A DNA stretch of 64,000 nucleotides from Martinezella lusitana. GTDB taxonomy: Bacteria; Pseudomonadota; Alphaproteobacteria; Rhizobiales; Rhizobiaceae. The position numbers were made by a program, and so were the translations under genes. Position 1 is the stretch's first letter. Each line of letters starts with the position of its first letter. The notes below the pieces were generated by a model. It was not told where the DNA came from and made no database searches. It worked only from the letters and a program-made list of their open reading frames with translations. Where the stretch lies: contig NZ_FMAF01000029.1 of assembly GCF_900094565.1 (NCBI RefSeq), forward strand, positions 21,467-85,466. The letters run 5' to 3'. Shown piece after piece: positions 25,718 to 33,811 of the stretch.

Positions 25718-27007
25718 CTAGAGACTGTGAACCAGCTTGCCGGCGACATAGGTTGCAACCGCCCGGCCGCTCATTCTTGCATCCTCGAAAGGTGTATTCT
25801 TCGAGCGCGACAGAAGCATTTCTTTGGCGACAAGCCAAGGCTCGTCGAGATCGATCAAGGCAATATCCGCCTTCGCGCCCGGCTTCAGCGTGCCGGCATC
25901 GAGACCGAAGATCTGGGCCGGCCGCGTCGACAGGGCATCGATCAGCCGCATCAGGCTGATCTCACCGCTATGATGGAGGCGAAGGGCGGCGGCCAGCAGC
26001 GTTTCCAGCCCGACTGCGCCGTCCTCAGCCTCTGCGAACGGCAGGCGCTTGGTGTCCACGTCCTGCGGGTCGTGTGAGGAAACGATGATGTCGATGGTGC
26101 CGTCCGCCAGCGCCTGGATCATGCCCGTGCGGTCGTCCTCGGACCGCAGCGGCGGGTAGAGCTTGAAGAAGGTGCGGTATTCGCCGATGTCGTTCTCGTT
26201 CAGCGCGAGATTGTTGATCGAGATGCCGCAGGTGACCTTGGCGCCGCGCGCGCGGGCAAGGCGGATGGCTTCAGCCGATTCAGGCACGGAAATCATGGCG
26301 GCGTGATAGTGGCTGCGCGTCAGCGCCGCAATGCGCAGGTCGCGCTCGAGCGGGATGAGTTCGGCCTCCTTCGGGATGCCTGACAGCCCGAGCCAACTCG
26401 CAAGCAACCCTTCATGCATGACGCCGTTGGCGCCGAGATACTTGTCGCGGGTCTCGCAGGAAATGACCGCGCCGAATTCCCGCGCATAGGTCATCAGCCG
26501 CCGCAGGACCTGTGTGTCGTAGACTGCGGAATGCGCATCGGTGAAGGCAACCGCGCCGGCCGCCCGCAGAAGGCCGATTTCCGTCATCTCCTCGCCGGCA
26601 AGACCCTTGGTGAGGGCGGCGGCCGGATAGACATTGACGACCGCGGTGTCGCGCGCCGTCTTTCTGACGAATTCCACCAGGGCGATGTCGTCGATGACGG
26701 GATGGGTGTCCGGCATCATGATGAAGGAGGTGACGCCGCCGGCCGCGGCCGCGCGGCTCGCCGAGGCGATCGTTTCGCGATGCTCGCCGCCAGGCTCGCC
26801 GACATGGACGCGGGCGTCGACCAGACCCGGCACGGCCACGAGGCCGGTGCAATCCCGTACCGTCGCGCCCTTCGGCGTCGGGTGGCCTTTCGCATCCTTG
26901 CCGGCGGCGACGATGATGCCGCCTTCGACCACGATCGCACCGACCTCGTCGAGATTACGGGAGGGGTCGATGATGCGGACATTCTGCAGGACGATCGAGT
27001 TGTTCAT
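25718..27007 (-). CDS. pyrC: Dihydroorotase-like protein, probably catalytically inactive (pseudo-dihydroorotase)
   Basis: Amidohydrolase-fold protein of 429 residues, the usual class I dihydroorotase length, overlapping pyrB by 4 bases (ATGA). The residues expected for catalysis are largely missing. The HxH-L-R metal and substrate motif reads DARVHVGEPG, with the first His and the Arg replaced. The region where the third His should be reads AVISCETRD, and the HxSxxES-type motif reads YHAAMISVPES. The Asp in VAFTDAHS and a late SSHDPQ remain. The family includes inactive PyrC' subunits that stabilise aspartate transcarbamoylase in Pseudomonas; a structural role with PyrB is inferred. A true dihydroorotase should exist elsewhere. 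Confidence 0.88.
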   Translation of the reverse strand: MNNSIVLQNVRIIDPSRNLDEVGAIVVEGGIIVAAGKDAKGHPTPKGATVRDCTGLVAVPGLVDARVHVGEPGGEHRETIASASRAAAAGGVTSFIMMPDTHPVIDDIALVEFVRKTARDTAVVNVYPAAALTKGLAGEEMTEIGLLRAAGAVAFTDAHSAVYDTQVLRRLMTYAREFGAVISCETRDKYLGANGVMHEGLLASWLGLSGIPKEAELIPLERDLRIAALTRSHYHAAMISVPESAEAIRLARARGAKVTCGISINNLALNENDIGEYRTFFKLYPPLRSEDDRTGMIQALADGTIDIIVSSHDPQDVDTKRLPFAEAEDGAVGLETLLAAALRLHHSGEISLMRLIDALSTRPAQIFGLDAGTLKPGAKADIALIDLDEPWLVAKEMLLSRSKNTPFEDARMSGRAVATYVAGKLVHSL

Positions 27008-27960
27008 GCGCCTGATACCTCGCTGCGAGGTCCTTGGTTCTGTGAGACGAGCAGCACTTCCATGACTGCCATGCGCACGGCGACACCCATTTCCACCTGC
27101 TCGGCGATGACGCTTTGAGGACCGTCGGCCACCTCGGATGCGATCTCGACCCCTCGGTTCATCGGCCCCGGATGCATGACGAGCGCATCCTCCTTGGCGG
27201 CTTTGAGCGTCTCGGCGTCCAGCCCGTAAAAATGATAGTATTCGCGCACCGATGGCACGAAGGCGCCGGACATGCGTTCGCGTTGCAGCCGCAGCATCAT
27301 GACGACGTCGGCATCCTTCAGCCCCTCCTTCATCGAATGGAAGACCTCGACGCCCATGTCGGCAATGCCCGCGGGCAGCAGGGTAGCGGGCGCCACGACG
27401 CGGACACGAGCGCCCATGGCGTTCAGGAGCAGGATGTTGGAACGGGCAACGCGCGAATGCAGCACGTCGCCGCAGATGGCGACGATGATGCGCGAGAGCT
27501 TGCCTTTCGCTCGGCGGATCGTCAGCGCGTCGAGCAGCGCCTGGGTCGGATGTTCATGTTGGCCATCGCCGGCGTTTACAACTGAGCAGGAGACCTTCTG
27601 CGCCAGCAGCGCGGCGGCACCTGCGCTCGAATGACGGATGACGAGCACATCCGGCCGCATGGCGTTCAGCGTCATCGCCGTATCGATCAGCGTTTCGCCT
27701 TTTTTCACGGACGAATTGCCGACCGACATATTCATCACATCGGCGCCAAGCCGCTTGCCGGCCAGCTCGAAGGAGGATTGGGTGCGCGTCGAGGCTTCGA
27801 AGAAGAGATTGATCTGCGTGAGACCGCGAAGCGTCGACGTCTTCTTCTCACGCTGGCGGCTTATCTTGACCGCCTCGTCGGCCTTGTCGAGAAGATAGGT
27901 TATATCCTGCTCGGTAAGACCCTTGATGCCGATGAGGTGGCGGTGGGGAAAGAAGACCAT
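27004..27960 (-). CDS. pyrB: Aspartate carbamoyltransferase, catalytic chain
   Basis: Second step of de novo pyrimidine synthesis (carbamoyl phosphate plus aspartate to carbamoyl-aspartate). The 318-residue protein carries the carbamoyl-phosphate motif FFEASTRTQSSFELAGKRLG and the HPTQALLDALTI motif. The aspartate domain contains MMLRLQRERM and a late MHPGPMNRGVEIASEV. It starts at ATG 27960 and overlaps the pyrC-like gene by 4 bases. No pyrI regulatory-chain gene is seen. Together with the degenerate PyrC this points to a PyrB-PyrC' dodecamer-type enzyme. Confidence 0.96.
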   Translation of the reverse strand: MVFFPHRHLIGIKGLTEQDITYLLDKADEAVKISRQREKKTSTLRGLTQINLFFEASTRTQSSFELAGKRLGADVMNMSVGNSSVKKGETLIDTAMTLNAMRPDVLVIRHSSAGAAALLAQKVSCSVVNAGDGQHEHPTQALLDALTIRRAKGKLSRIIVAICGDVLHSRVARSNILLLNAMGARVRVVAPATLLPAGIADMGVEVFHSMKEGLKDADVVMMLRLQRERMSGAFVPSVREYYHFYGLDAETLKAAKEDALVMHPGPMNRGVEIASEVADGPQSVIAEQVEMGVAVRMAVMEVLLVSQNQGPRSEVSGA

Positions 27961-28074
27961 GGACCTGCCCTCTGGATGTCGTCAGGGGGTCTATAGAGAG
28001 GGAGCGCCAAAGGGGCAAGCGCGCGCATGTGACAAGGTCGCGTGTTCCCCATGCAATTTCGCTCGAATCCGGTT

Positions 28075-28090
28075 ACAGCAGCTATGCTGT
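28075..28090. promoter_or_regulatory. Small palindrome upstream of the aidB-like gene
   Basis: ACAGCA-GCTA-TGCTGT is a perfect 6-bp inverted repeat 55 bases upstream of ATG 28146. It could be an operator or a leader hairpin; nothing identifies the regulator. Confidence 0.3.
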
Positions 28091-28145
28091 TAGGAGACAA
28101 AACTTCCGGTTTCCTTTTGCAACCCTCTTGCTCTAAAAGCGAAAT

Positions 28146-29804
28146 ATGACCCAACCGACCCGGACTGATGACCCATTTGCCGACCTGAACCAGCCGAGCC
28201 TCTGGTCCGGCATCAATGCCTATCGTTCCGATCCGTTGATAGTCGATCTGACCTCTGGCCTGCCGCGTTCGACACGGGAAGACCTGGAGCAGCTCGGTCG
28301 CTTCGTCACCTCGCACGAGGCGCAGGAACTGGCGCGCATGGCGAACCAGGGCACCCCGCAACTGCGCACCCACGGTCCGCGCGGCGAGCGTCTCGATGTG
28401 GTCGAATTCCATCCGGCCTGGCACGCGCTGATGCGCCGTTCGATGTCGTCGGGCCTGCATTCCTCGATCTGGGATGCGCAGGCCGATCCCGAAGCGGTGG
28501 GGCAGTCGCACAAGGTGCGCGCGGCCCGCTTCTATCTGACGGCGCAGCTCGAATGCGGCCATCTCTGCCCGCTGACGATGACCAGCGCGTCCGTGGCAGC
28601 CATGATGGCGTCGCCAGCCGTCCAGAAGGACTGGGCGCCGAAGATCCTGTCGCGCAGATATGATTCCTCCAACAAGCCGGCCATGCAAAAGACAGCCGTC
28701 ACCATCGGCATGGGCATGACGGAGAAGCAGGGCGGCACCGATGTGCGCGCCAACAGGACGGCCGCCGACAAGGTGAGCGAGGGCATCTACAGGCTCTCCG
28801 GCCATAAATGGTTCATGTCGGCGCCGATGAGCGATGCCTTCATCATGCTGGCCCAGACCAAGGAGGGCCTTGGCTGTTTCCTGGTGCCGCGGCTGCTCGA
28901 GGACGGCTCGGCCAACGGCCTGCAATTCCAGAGGCTGAAGGACAAGCTCGGCAATCGCTCGAACGCCTCCTCGGAAGTCGAATTCACCGACACCTTCGGC
29001 TTCCTACTCGGGACGCCCGATGCCGGCATCCGCACGATCCTCGACATGGTGACGCTGACACGGCTCGATTGCGCGCTGGCGTCGGCCGGCATCATGCGGG
29101 CTTCGTTGGCCGAAGCCGTGCATCATGCGCGCGGCCGCAGCGTTTTCGGCAAGATGCTGGTCAAACAGCCGATCATGACGCGCGTGCTCGCCGACATGGC
29201 GCTCGATGTCGCTGCCGCGACTGCGCTCGCCTTCCGTTTGGCCGAAGCCTTCGACAAAGCGAGCGGCAGCACTGAAGACGCCGCCTACGCCCGCGTCATG
29301 ACGCCGGTCGCCAAATACTGGTGCTGCAAGATCGCTCCGGCGCTGATTTATGAAGCGATGGAGTGCATCGGCGGCAGCGGCTACATCGAGGAGCGCCCGA
29401 TCGCCCGCCATTACCGGGAAGCACCGGTCAATGCGATCTGGGAAGGGTCCGGCAACGTCATGGCGCTCGACGTTCTCAGAGTCTTGAACCGGGGCAAGGA
29501 CCTGTTCGAAACCGTCTTCGCCGGCCTTGCCCGCGATCTCGGGCCCGCCGGCAAGAAGACCATCGAGGTGCTGCGCGCGGCCATGGCGCTTTGCGAGCAG
29601 GATGAGGGGGCAGCCCGTCTCCTGGTCGAGCAGATGGCGCTCGCCGCCGGTGCGGCCGAGCTCTATCGCCTCGGCGCGGGCAAGATCGCCGATGCCTTCA
29701 TCGAAACCCGGCTGGCCGGCGGCTGGCGCGCCACCTACGGCATGCTCGATGCGCGCTTCGACGCCAGCTATATCGTCGACCTTCTCTATCCGCCGGCGAC
29801 ATAG
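28146..29804 (+). CDS. aidB: AidB-like acyl-CoA dehydrogenase
   Basis: A 552-residue flavoprotein of the acyl-CoA dehydrogenase superfamily, AidB subgroup. In E. coli AidB is part of the adaptive response to alkylation and binds DNA. The N-terminal extension typical of AidB (DLNQPSLWSGINAYRSDPL) is present. The core motifs are GMGMTEKQGGTDVRANRT, LSGHKWFMSAPMSDAF and ECIGGSGYIEERPIARHYRE, the last near the place of the catalytic base in related enzymes. The C-terminal region is longer than in ordinary acyl-CoA dehydrogenases. It is a single gene with its own promoter region, divergent from pyrB. Confidence 0.9.
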   Translation: MTQPTRTDDPFADLNQPSLWSGINAYRSDPLIVDLTSGLPRSTREDLEQLGRFVTSHEAQELARMANQGTPQLRTHGPRGERLDVVEFHPAWHALMRRSMSSGLHSSIWDAQADPEAVGQSHKVRAARFYLTAQLECGHLCPLTMTSASVAAMMASPAVQKDWAPKILSRRYDSSNKPAMQKTAVTIGMGMTEKQGGTDVRANRTAADKVSEGIYRLSGHKWFMSAPMSDAFIMLAQTKEGLGCFLVPRLLEDGSANGLQFQRLKDKLGNRSNASSEVEFTDTFGFLLGTPDAGIRTILDMVTLTRLDCALASAGIMRASLAEAVHHARGRSVFGKMLVKQPIMTRVLADMALDVAAATALAFRLAEAFDKASGSTEDAAYARVMTPVAKYWCCKIAPALIYEAMECIGGSGYIEERPIARHYREAPVNAIWEGSGNVMALDVLRVLNRGKDLFETVFAGLARDLGPAGKKTIEVLRAAMALCEQDEGAARLLVEQMALAAGAAELYRLGAGKIADAFIETRLAGGWRATYGMLDARFDASYIVDLLYPPAT

Positions 29805-29858
29805 AATTTGCGCCAGCGATTGCCGGGCTCGCAGCGGTATCGGCATAGGAGTGTTTAC

Positions 29859-30103
29859 ATGGCCCGCAACACATCCGTTTCGCTTGGTGATCATTTCAGC
29901 GCCTTTATCGAAGCTCAGATTCAGACGGGCCGATACGGCTCTGCCAGCGATGTTCTTCGCGCAGGTTTGCGTCTGCTTGAAGAGCATGAAGCGAAGGTCA
30001 GGGTTCTTCAGGATGCATTGATTGCTGGTGAGGAATCCGGAAAGCCTGCCCCTTCGATAACGCCGCATTCCTGAGGCGGATGCGCGCGACATATGGCGAA
30101 TAG
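29859..30103 (+). pseudogene. parD: ParD-type antitoxin with C-terminal frameshift
   Basis: Ribbon-helix-helix antitoxin of the ParDE family, with a good AGGAG site before ATG 29859. The first 65 or so residues are typical (MARNTSVSLGDHFSAFIEAQ, then YGSASDVLRAGLRLLEEHE). At the CCCC run 30050-30053 the frame shifts, and the actual protein ends at a TGA at 30072-30074 after 71 residues (tail PSITPHS). Adding one C restores the expected tail FDNAAFLRRMRATYGE and a stop at 30101-30103, for 81 residues. The lost tail is the part that normally binds the ParE toxin. Either a real loss or a homopolymer sequencing error. Confidence 0.8.
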
Positions 30104-30391
30104 GCCTCGAGAGTACGGCCTGTCCCCGCTAGCGGGGCCGATCTTGAAGACATCTGGCGATATACCGTCGAGAACTGGTCCGCAAAGCAAGCGGAAGCCT
30201 ACCATGCAGAAATCGTCGAAGCCTTCGAGGGACTGGCGTCCGGTCTGAAAATCGGGCGTCGCATCCATATCCGCGAAGGTTATTTCAAACATGCCATCGG
30301 CTCCCACGTGATCTACTATCTTCTGCCGGATGCGGAAGTCGCCATCATTCGCGTGTTGCATCGGCGAATGGATGTAAGTCGGCACCTCTGA
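30093..30391 (+). pseudogene. parE: ParE-type toxin with internal frameshift
   Basis: Toxin partner of the preceding gene; ParE proteins poison DNA gyrase. The frame begins at ATG 30093, overlapping the restored parD stop as in intact modules, and reads MANRPREYGLSPLAG. It then shifts at the GGGG run 30134-30137. The remaining codons in the next frame give a normal ParE body (ADLEDIWRYTVENWSAKQAE, later REGYFKHAIGSHVIYYLLPD and RVLHRRMDVSRHL) to the TGA at 30389. The span is 299 bases, one short of a 99-residue gene. As read, no functional toxin would be made. Confidence 0.8.
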
Positions 30392-30454
30392 AGAGACATT
30401 GGAGTTTTGATTGTTGGCCGCACAAGATTCTCACGTCAGCTCGCAGAGGCTCCC

Positions 30455-31072
30455 ATGATCAACCTCCGTCAGGTCCAATCCGATGATATCGACCAGCTCT
30501 ATGCCATCTCGCTGCTGACCGGTGACGCCGGCAAGGATGCGACGGCGCTTTACCGCGATGGCCGTTTGATTGGGCACATCTATTCCGCGCCCTATGCTGC
30601 ACTCCACCCTGAGATGGTTTTCGTCGCCGAGGATGACGAAGGCGTCTTGGGTTATATCGCGGGCGTTTTCGATACGGTTGCTTTCGAAGAGCGCCTGGAG
30701 CGTGAGTGGTGGCCGGATCTGCGGCGCCGGTACGCCGATCCCGTCGGCGATCCGGCACTCTGGGATGCCGATCAGCGCCGGATATCGACAATCCATCATC
30801 CGAAACGGACGCCGGCCATTCTCACCGATCCATTTCCCGCACATATTCATATGAACCTGCTGCCGAGGGCTCAGGGAAAAGGCGTCGGCACGGCGTTGCT
30901 GGAGCGCTGGATGGCGTACGCCAGCGCCAGCGGCGTCAAAGGGGTTCATCTTGGCGCCAATTCCGGCAATCATGGCGGTATCCGTTTCTGGTCGTCGCGA
31001 GGCTTCGTACCGGTGGAACTGCCGCCCGATCTGGCGTCGGAAACGACCGTATGGTTCGGCCGGTATCTCTAA
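30455..31072 (+). CDS. GNAT family N-acetyltransferase
   Basis: A 205-residue acetyltransferase-like protein. It starts MINLRQVQSDDIDQLYAISL. The acetyl-CoA loop is PRAQGKGVGTALLERWM, and the segment HLGANSGNHGGIRFWSSRGF contains the typical N-x-x-x-x-x-F-x-x-x-G-F strand-helix end. Substrate unknown. ATG 30455 has AGAGG upstream and removes 16 unconserved residues from a longer frame. It stands alone downstream of the broken parDE module. Confidence 0.82.
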   Translation: MINLRQVQSDDIDQLYAISLLTGDAGKDATALYRDGRLIGHIYSAPYAALHPEMVFVAEDDEGVLGYIAGVFDTVAFEERLEREWWPDLRRRYADPVGDPALWDADQRRISTIHHPKRTPAILTDPFPAHIHMNLLPRAQGKGVGTALLERWMAYASASGVKGVHLGANSGNHGGIRFWSSRGFVPVELPPDLASETTVWFGRYL

Positions 31073-31144
31073 ATCTGTGGATTCGCAGGCTTTGACGGTG
31101 CTGCCGATCACACCTTTGTTGTTCGCGCCAATTCGACTTGTTAC

Positions 31145-31158
31145 TCACCGCTCGGTGA
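31145..31158. promoter_or_regulatory. Candidate operator of the TetR-type regulator
   Basis: TCACCG-CT-CGGTGA is a perfect inverted repeat embedded in TTACTCACCGCTCGGTGAC, the layout of many TetR-family operators. It ends 18 bases before the ATG of the TetR gene, so autorepression is likely. Confidence 0.55.
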
Positions 31159-31176
31159 CAGATTGGAGCTGAGTCG

Positions 31177-31833
31177 ATGGCCGTTGCAAACGCAGCCGTT
31201 AAAATCCTGATGGAAGCGCCCGTTCCGGAAAAGCGGATGCGCAACCGCGCCGCAACCGAGCAGGCGATTCTCGATGCCGCCAAGCGGCTCCTTGCGGAGG
31301 AGGGGTTCCAGAATTTCGGTATCAACGCGGTAGCGCGTGGCGCCGGCTGCGACAAGCAGCTGATCTATCGCTATTACGGCGGGCTCGACGGACTGGTGGA
31401 AGCCATCGGTGCGGATCTCGGAAGCTGGGTGAAGGATCGCATTCCCGACGATACCGGCGGCATGTTTCTTCTGACCTATGGCGATCTGATGGAGCGGCTC
31501 GCCCTGTTGTTTCTCGACGCCTTGCGCGCCGATCCGCTGATGCGCCGCATCGTTGCCTGGGAAGTATCCGAAAACAGCGAGCAGGTTCGCAGGCTCTCAG
31601 AGGCCCGCTCCAAGGCACTCGCCGGCTGGATCGAGCGCATGCGCGGCTCGCTCACCCCGCCGAAGGGGATCGACGCACAGGCCGTCAACGCCATGATCTT
31701 CGCCGCCATCCAGCATGTCGTGCTTTCGGCCACGCTCAGCAATCAATGCGCCGGCCTTGTCTTGAAAACCGCTAGGGATTGGGAGAAGGCGTCAACGGCG
31801 CTGAAGCGGATCGTGCGCGGCGTCTACGGCTGA
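31177..31833 (+). CDS. TetR family transcriptional regulator
   Basis: A 218-residue regulator. The N-terminal helix-turn-helix is clear (AILDAAKRLLAEEGFQNFGI, then NAVARGAGCDKQLIYRYYGG), after an unusually long 30-residue N-terminal lead. The remaining 150 residues form the helical ligand-binding domain with no recognisable ligand. GGAG lies 9 bases before the ATG. A palindrome just upstream suggests autoregulation. No obvious target transporter or enzyme is adjacent. Confidence 0.88.
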   Translation: MAVANAAVKILMEAPVPEKRMRNRAATEQAILDAAKRLLAEEGFQNFGINAVARGAGCDKQLIYRYYGGLDGLVEAIGADLGSWVKDRIPDDTGGMFLLTYGDLMERLALLFLDALRADPLMRRIVAWEVSENSEQVRRLSEARSKALAGWIERMRGSLTPPKGIDAQAVNAMIFAAIQHVVLSATLSNQCAGLVLKTARDWEKASTALKRIVRGVYG

Positions 31834-31882
31834 TACCGGCGCTCATCCGGGAGATATCCACAAGCCCGCCGCGCCGTTAACC

Positions 31883-31898
31883 TTAACAAATGGTTTAC
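31883..31898 (+). promoter_or_regulatory. CtrA-like box upstream of small membrane gene
   Basis: TTAA-CAAATGG-TTTAC matches the CtrA consensus TTAA-N7-TTAAC with one mismatch. It lies 65 bases upstream of ATG 31964, in a segment with several further TTAAC half-sites (31877, 31914 and 31942 regions). CtrA is the cell-cycle regulator downstream of DivK, whose gene is in this window. Binding is inferred. Confidence 0.35.
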
Positions 31899-31963
31899 AT
31901 TGCGCCGCAACGGTTAACTCGGCAGTGTGAAAAGACCGATTGTTAACTATTAAGCGTGCAGCC

Positions 31964-32137
31964 ATGGGGTCCAGACCCACAAAATTAGTGTTTCTTGTCA
32001 CGGCGATGATGTTCTTCGCCGTGCTGGCCCTAGATATAACGTTGCCCGCGATGGTGTTGAGCGCCATGGCGCTGTCGAACTGGCTCGTCCTTTCGGCTGG
32101 GACGACGCAATATCCGCGTCGAAGAGGTGCCGCATGA
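31964..32137 (+). CDS. Small membrane protein, function unknown
   Basis: A 57-residue protein with a basic N-terminus (MGSRPTK) and one or two hydrophobic segments (LVFLVTAMMFFAVLALDI, then MVLSAMALSNWLVL), so it is an inner-membrane protein. No family recognised. Its TGA overlaps the ATG of the next gene in ATGA, showing translational coupling with the DUF6105-like protein. An in-frame TTG at 31940 is an alternative start. Confidence 0.55.
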   Translation: MGSRPTKLVFLVTAMMFFAVLALDITLPAMVLSAMALSNWLVLSAGTTQYPRRRGAA

Positions 32138-32466
32138 AGTGGTTGCTGATTTGCTGGGCTGGCCCCGTCTCGTTTATCGGGGCATGGTATTATCTGTCGT
32201 ACTACGACATGAGCTTCGGCATCTTCATGCTGACGCGGCAGATGCATGATCTGGTGTTCGAGATCTACGGCAAGATCCTCGGCATTCCGCCGGAAGCCAT
32301 CCCGCCGCTCGTCGCCCGCGCCATCGCCTTTGATAGTCTGCTGGTTTTCGCGATTTTCGGCTTTCGCCGGCGCGCCGCCATCATGGGCTGGTGGAGGCAC
32401 CGTCAGGAGTCGAGATCGGACAAGGTTGCTCTGCCGAGCGCCGAAAGCCTGTCCAAGGCTCCCTGA
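32134..32466 (+). CDS. DUF6105-like small membrane protein
   Basis: A 110-residue protein with hydrophobic N-terminal (KWLLICWAGPVSFIGAWYYL) and C-terminal (AFDSLLVFAIFGF) segments flanking MLTRQMHDLVFEIYGKILGI. This resembles the rhizobial DUF6105 family as I remember it; function unknown. It is coupled to the preceding 57-residue gene by an ATGA overlap. Its 3' end overlaps the convergent ruvX gene by 64 bases, which is unusual but fits the conserved C-terminal part of RuvX and the non-conserved tail of this protein. Confidence 0.65.
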   Translation: MKWLLICWAGPVSFIGAWYYLSYYDMSFGIFMLTRQMHDLVFEIYGKILGIPPEAIPPLVARAIAFDSLLVFAIFGFRRRAAIMGWWRHRQESRSDKVALPSAESLSKAP

Positions 32467-32897
32467 AGAATAAAGCTCGCAGCGGCCGAGTCGATGCGCT
32501 CGGCCCGCTTGGCACGCGAGACGTCCATTTCCAGAAGCGCCCGTTCGGCCGCAACCGTCGAAAGCCGCTCATCCCAGAAGACGAAGGGCAGGGCGGTCTT
32601 GTCGGCCATGCTGCGCACGAAGGCGCGCGTCGCCTGCACCCGCGGCCCCGAAGAACCGTCCATATTGACAGGCAGGCCGATAATAAAGGCCGCCACCTTT
32701 TCCTTCTCGGCGAAGGCGAGCAAAGTCTGAGCATCCTGGGTGAACTTTACCCGCTTGATCACCGGGCGCGGCGTGGCGAAGCGGCGGCCGAGATCGGACA
32801 TCGCAAGTCCGATCGTCTTGGTGCCGAGATCGAGGCCGGCAACCGCCTGCCCGGGCAGGAGCGTCGCGGCTAGGTCTTCGATGGTCAGCGTCGTCAT
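32403..32897 (-). CDS. ruvX: Putative pre-16S rRNA nuclease / Holliday junction resolvase-like (YqgF/RuvX)
   Basis: RNase H-fold nuclease, 164 residues. In E. coli YqgF finishes the 16S rRNA 5' end. Visible motifs are the first catalytic strand AVAGLDLGTKTIGLAMSD, then FIIGLPVNMDGSSGPRVQ, FVFWDERLSTVAAE with acidic residues, and the final RIDSAAASFILQGALD Asp. The start is ATG 32897 (MTTLTIEDL). The 3' end overlaps the convergent DUF6105-like gene. Confidence 0.92.
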   Translation of the reverse strand: MTTLTIEDLAATLLPGQAVAGLDLGTKTIGLAMSDLGRRFATPRPVIKRVKFTQDAQTLLAFAEKEKVAAFIIGLPVNMDGSSGPRVQATRAFVRSMADKTALPFVFWDERLSTVAAERALLEMDVSRAKRAERIDSAAASFILQGALDRLSALGRATLSDLDS

Positions 32898-33014
32898 CAA
32901 GGTCTCGCTCTCGTCAAAACAAATTGAAGTCCGAACCGCTTTTCTTTGCTGCGGTTTGAGATATCTCCTAGACACCAGCCTGCCATTTCAAATCAAGCAT
33001 TAAGGAGAAATCCA

Positions 33015-33725
33015 ATGAAGATCACCTGGCTCGGCCATGCCGCTTTTCGCATCGAAACGGCAAAGGCCAAAATATTGATCGATCCTTTTCTGACGTATAA
33101 CTCTTCCTTTGCCGCCGCTGGCCTCGATATCAAGGATGTTGCCTCGGGTGTGACCCATATCCTGTTGACCCACGGCCATGGCGATCACGTCGGCGACACG
33201 GTTCAGATCGCCAAGGATACGGGCGCCGTCGTTCTCGCCAATGCCGATCTGGCCTCCTGGCTCGGCACCAAGGGCGTCGAGAAGCTGGAAATGGGCAATA
33301 CCGGCGGCACCGTCGGTCTCGGCGGCTTCTCAGCCACATTCACCAATGCGCTGCATTCGTCCGCCCAGATCACCGAAGACGGCGTTTCCCACGCGCTCGG
33401 TAATCCCAATGGCCTGATGCTGCATTTCGACGACGAGCCGACGCTGTTCCACATGGGCGATACCGATATCTTCTCCGACATGGCCCTGATCAACGAGTTG
33501 CATCAGCCCGATATCGGCATCGTGCCGATCGGCGACCGCTTCACCATGGGCGGTGCCGTTGCTGCGCTCGCCTGCCAGCGCTTCTTCAACTTCAAGACCG
33601 CCATCCCCTGCCACTACGGCACCTTCCCGATCATCGATCAGACCCCGGAAAAGTTCGTTGCCGGCATGGAGGGCTCGAAGACCGCAGTTGCCGCGCCGAA
33701 GGTGGGCGAGAGCGTTTCTGCCTGA
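33015..33725 (+). CDS. UPF0173 family metal-dependent hydrolase (metallo-beta-lactamase fold)
   Basis: A 236-residue cytoplasmic hydrolase of unknown substrate. It begins MKITWLGHAAFRIETAKAKI and carries LLTHGHGDHVGDT (the HxHxDH metal motif), HMGDTDIF (bridging Asp) and a late PCHYGTFPII His. This is the UPF0173/YtkL group. AAGGAG lies 6-7 bases before ATG 33015, deciding the start. It precedes gatC by 86 bases. Confidence 0.9.
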   Translation: MKITWLGHAAFRIETAKAKILIDPFLTYNSSFAAAGLDIKDVASGVTHILLTHGHGDHVGDTVQIAKDTGAVVLANADLASWLGTKGVEKLEMGNTGGTVGLGGFSATFTNALHSSAQITEDGVSHALGNPNGLMLHFDDEPTLFHMGDTDIFSDMALINELHQPDIGIVPIGDRFTMGGAVAALACQRFFNFKTAIPCHYGTFPIIDQTPEKFVAGMEGSKTAVAAPKVGESVSA

Positions 33726-33811
33726 CGATACCCGTTGCGTATGGCGGACATGGCCTTTATAGCGTGAAGCAAATCCGCTTTTGTGGATAATCTTGCTATC
33801 CGGAGAATGCC

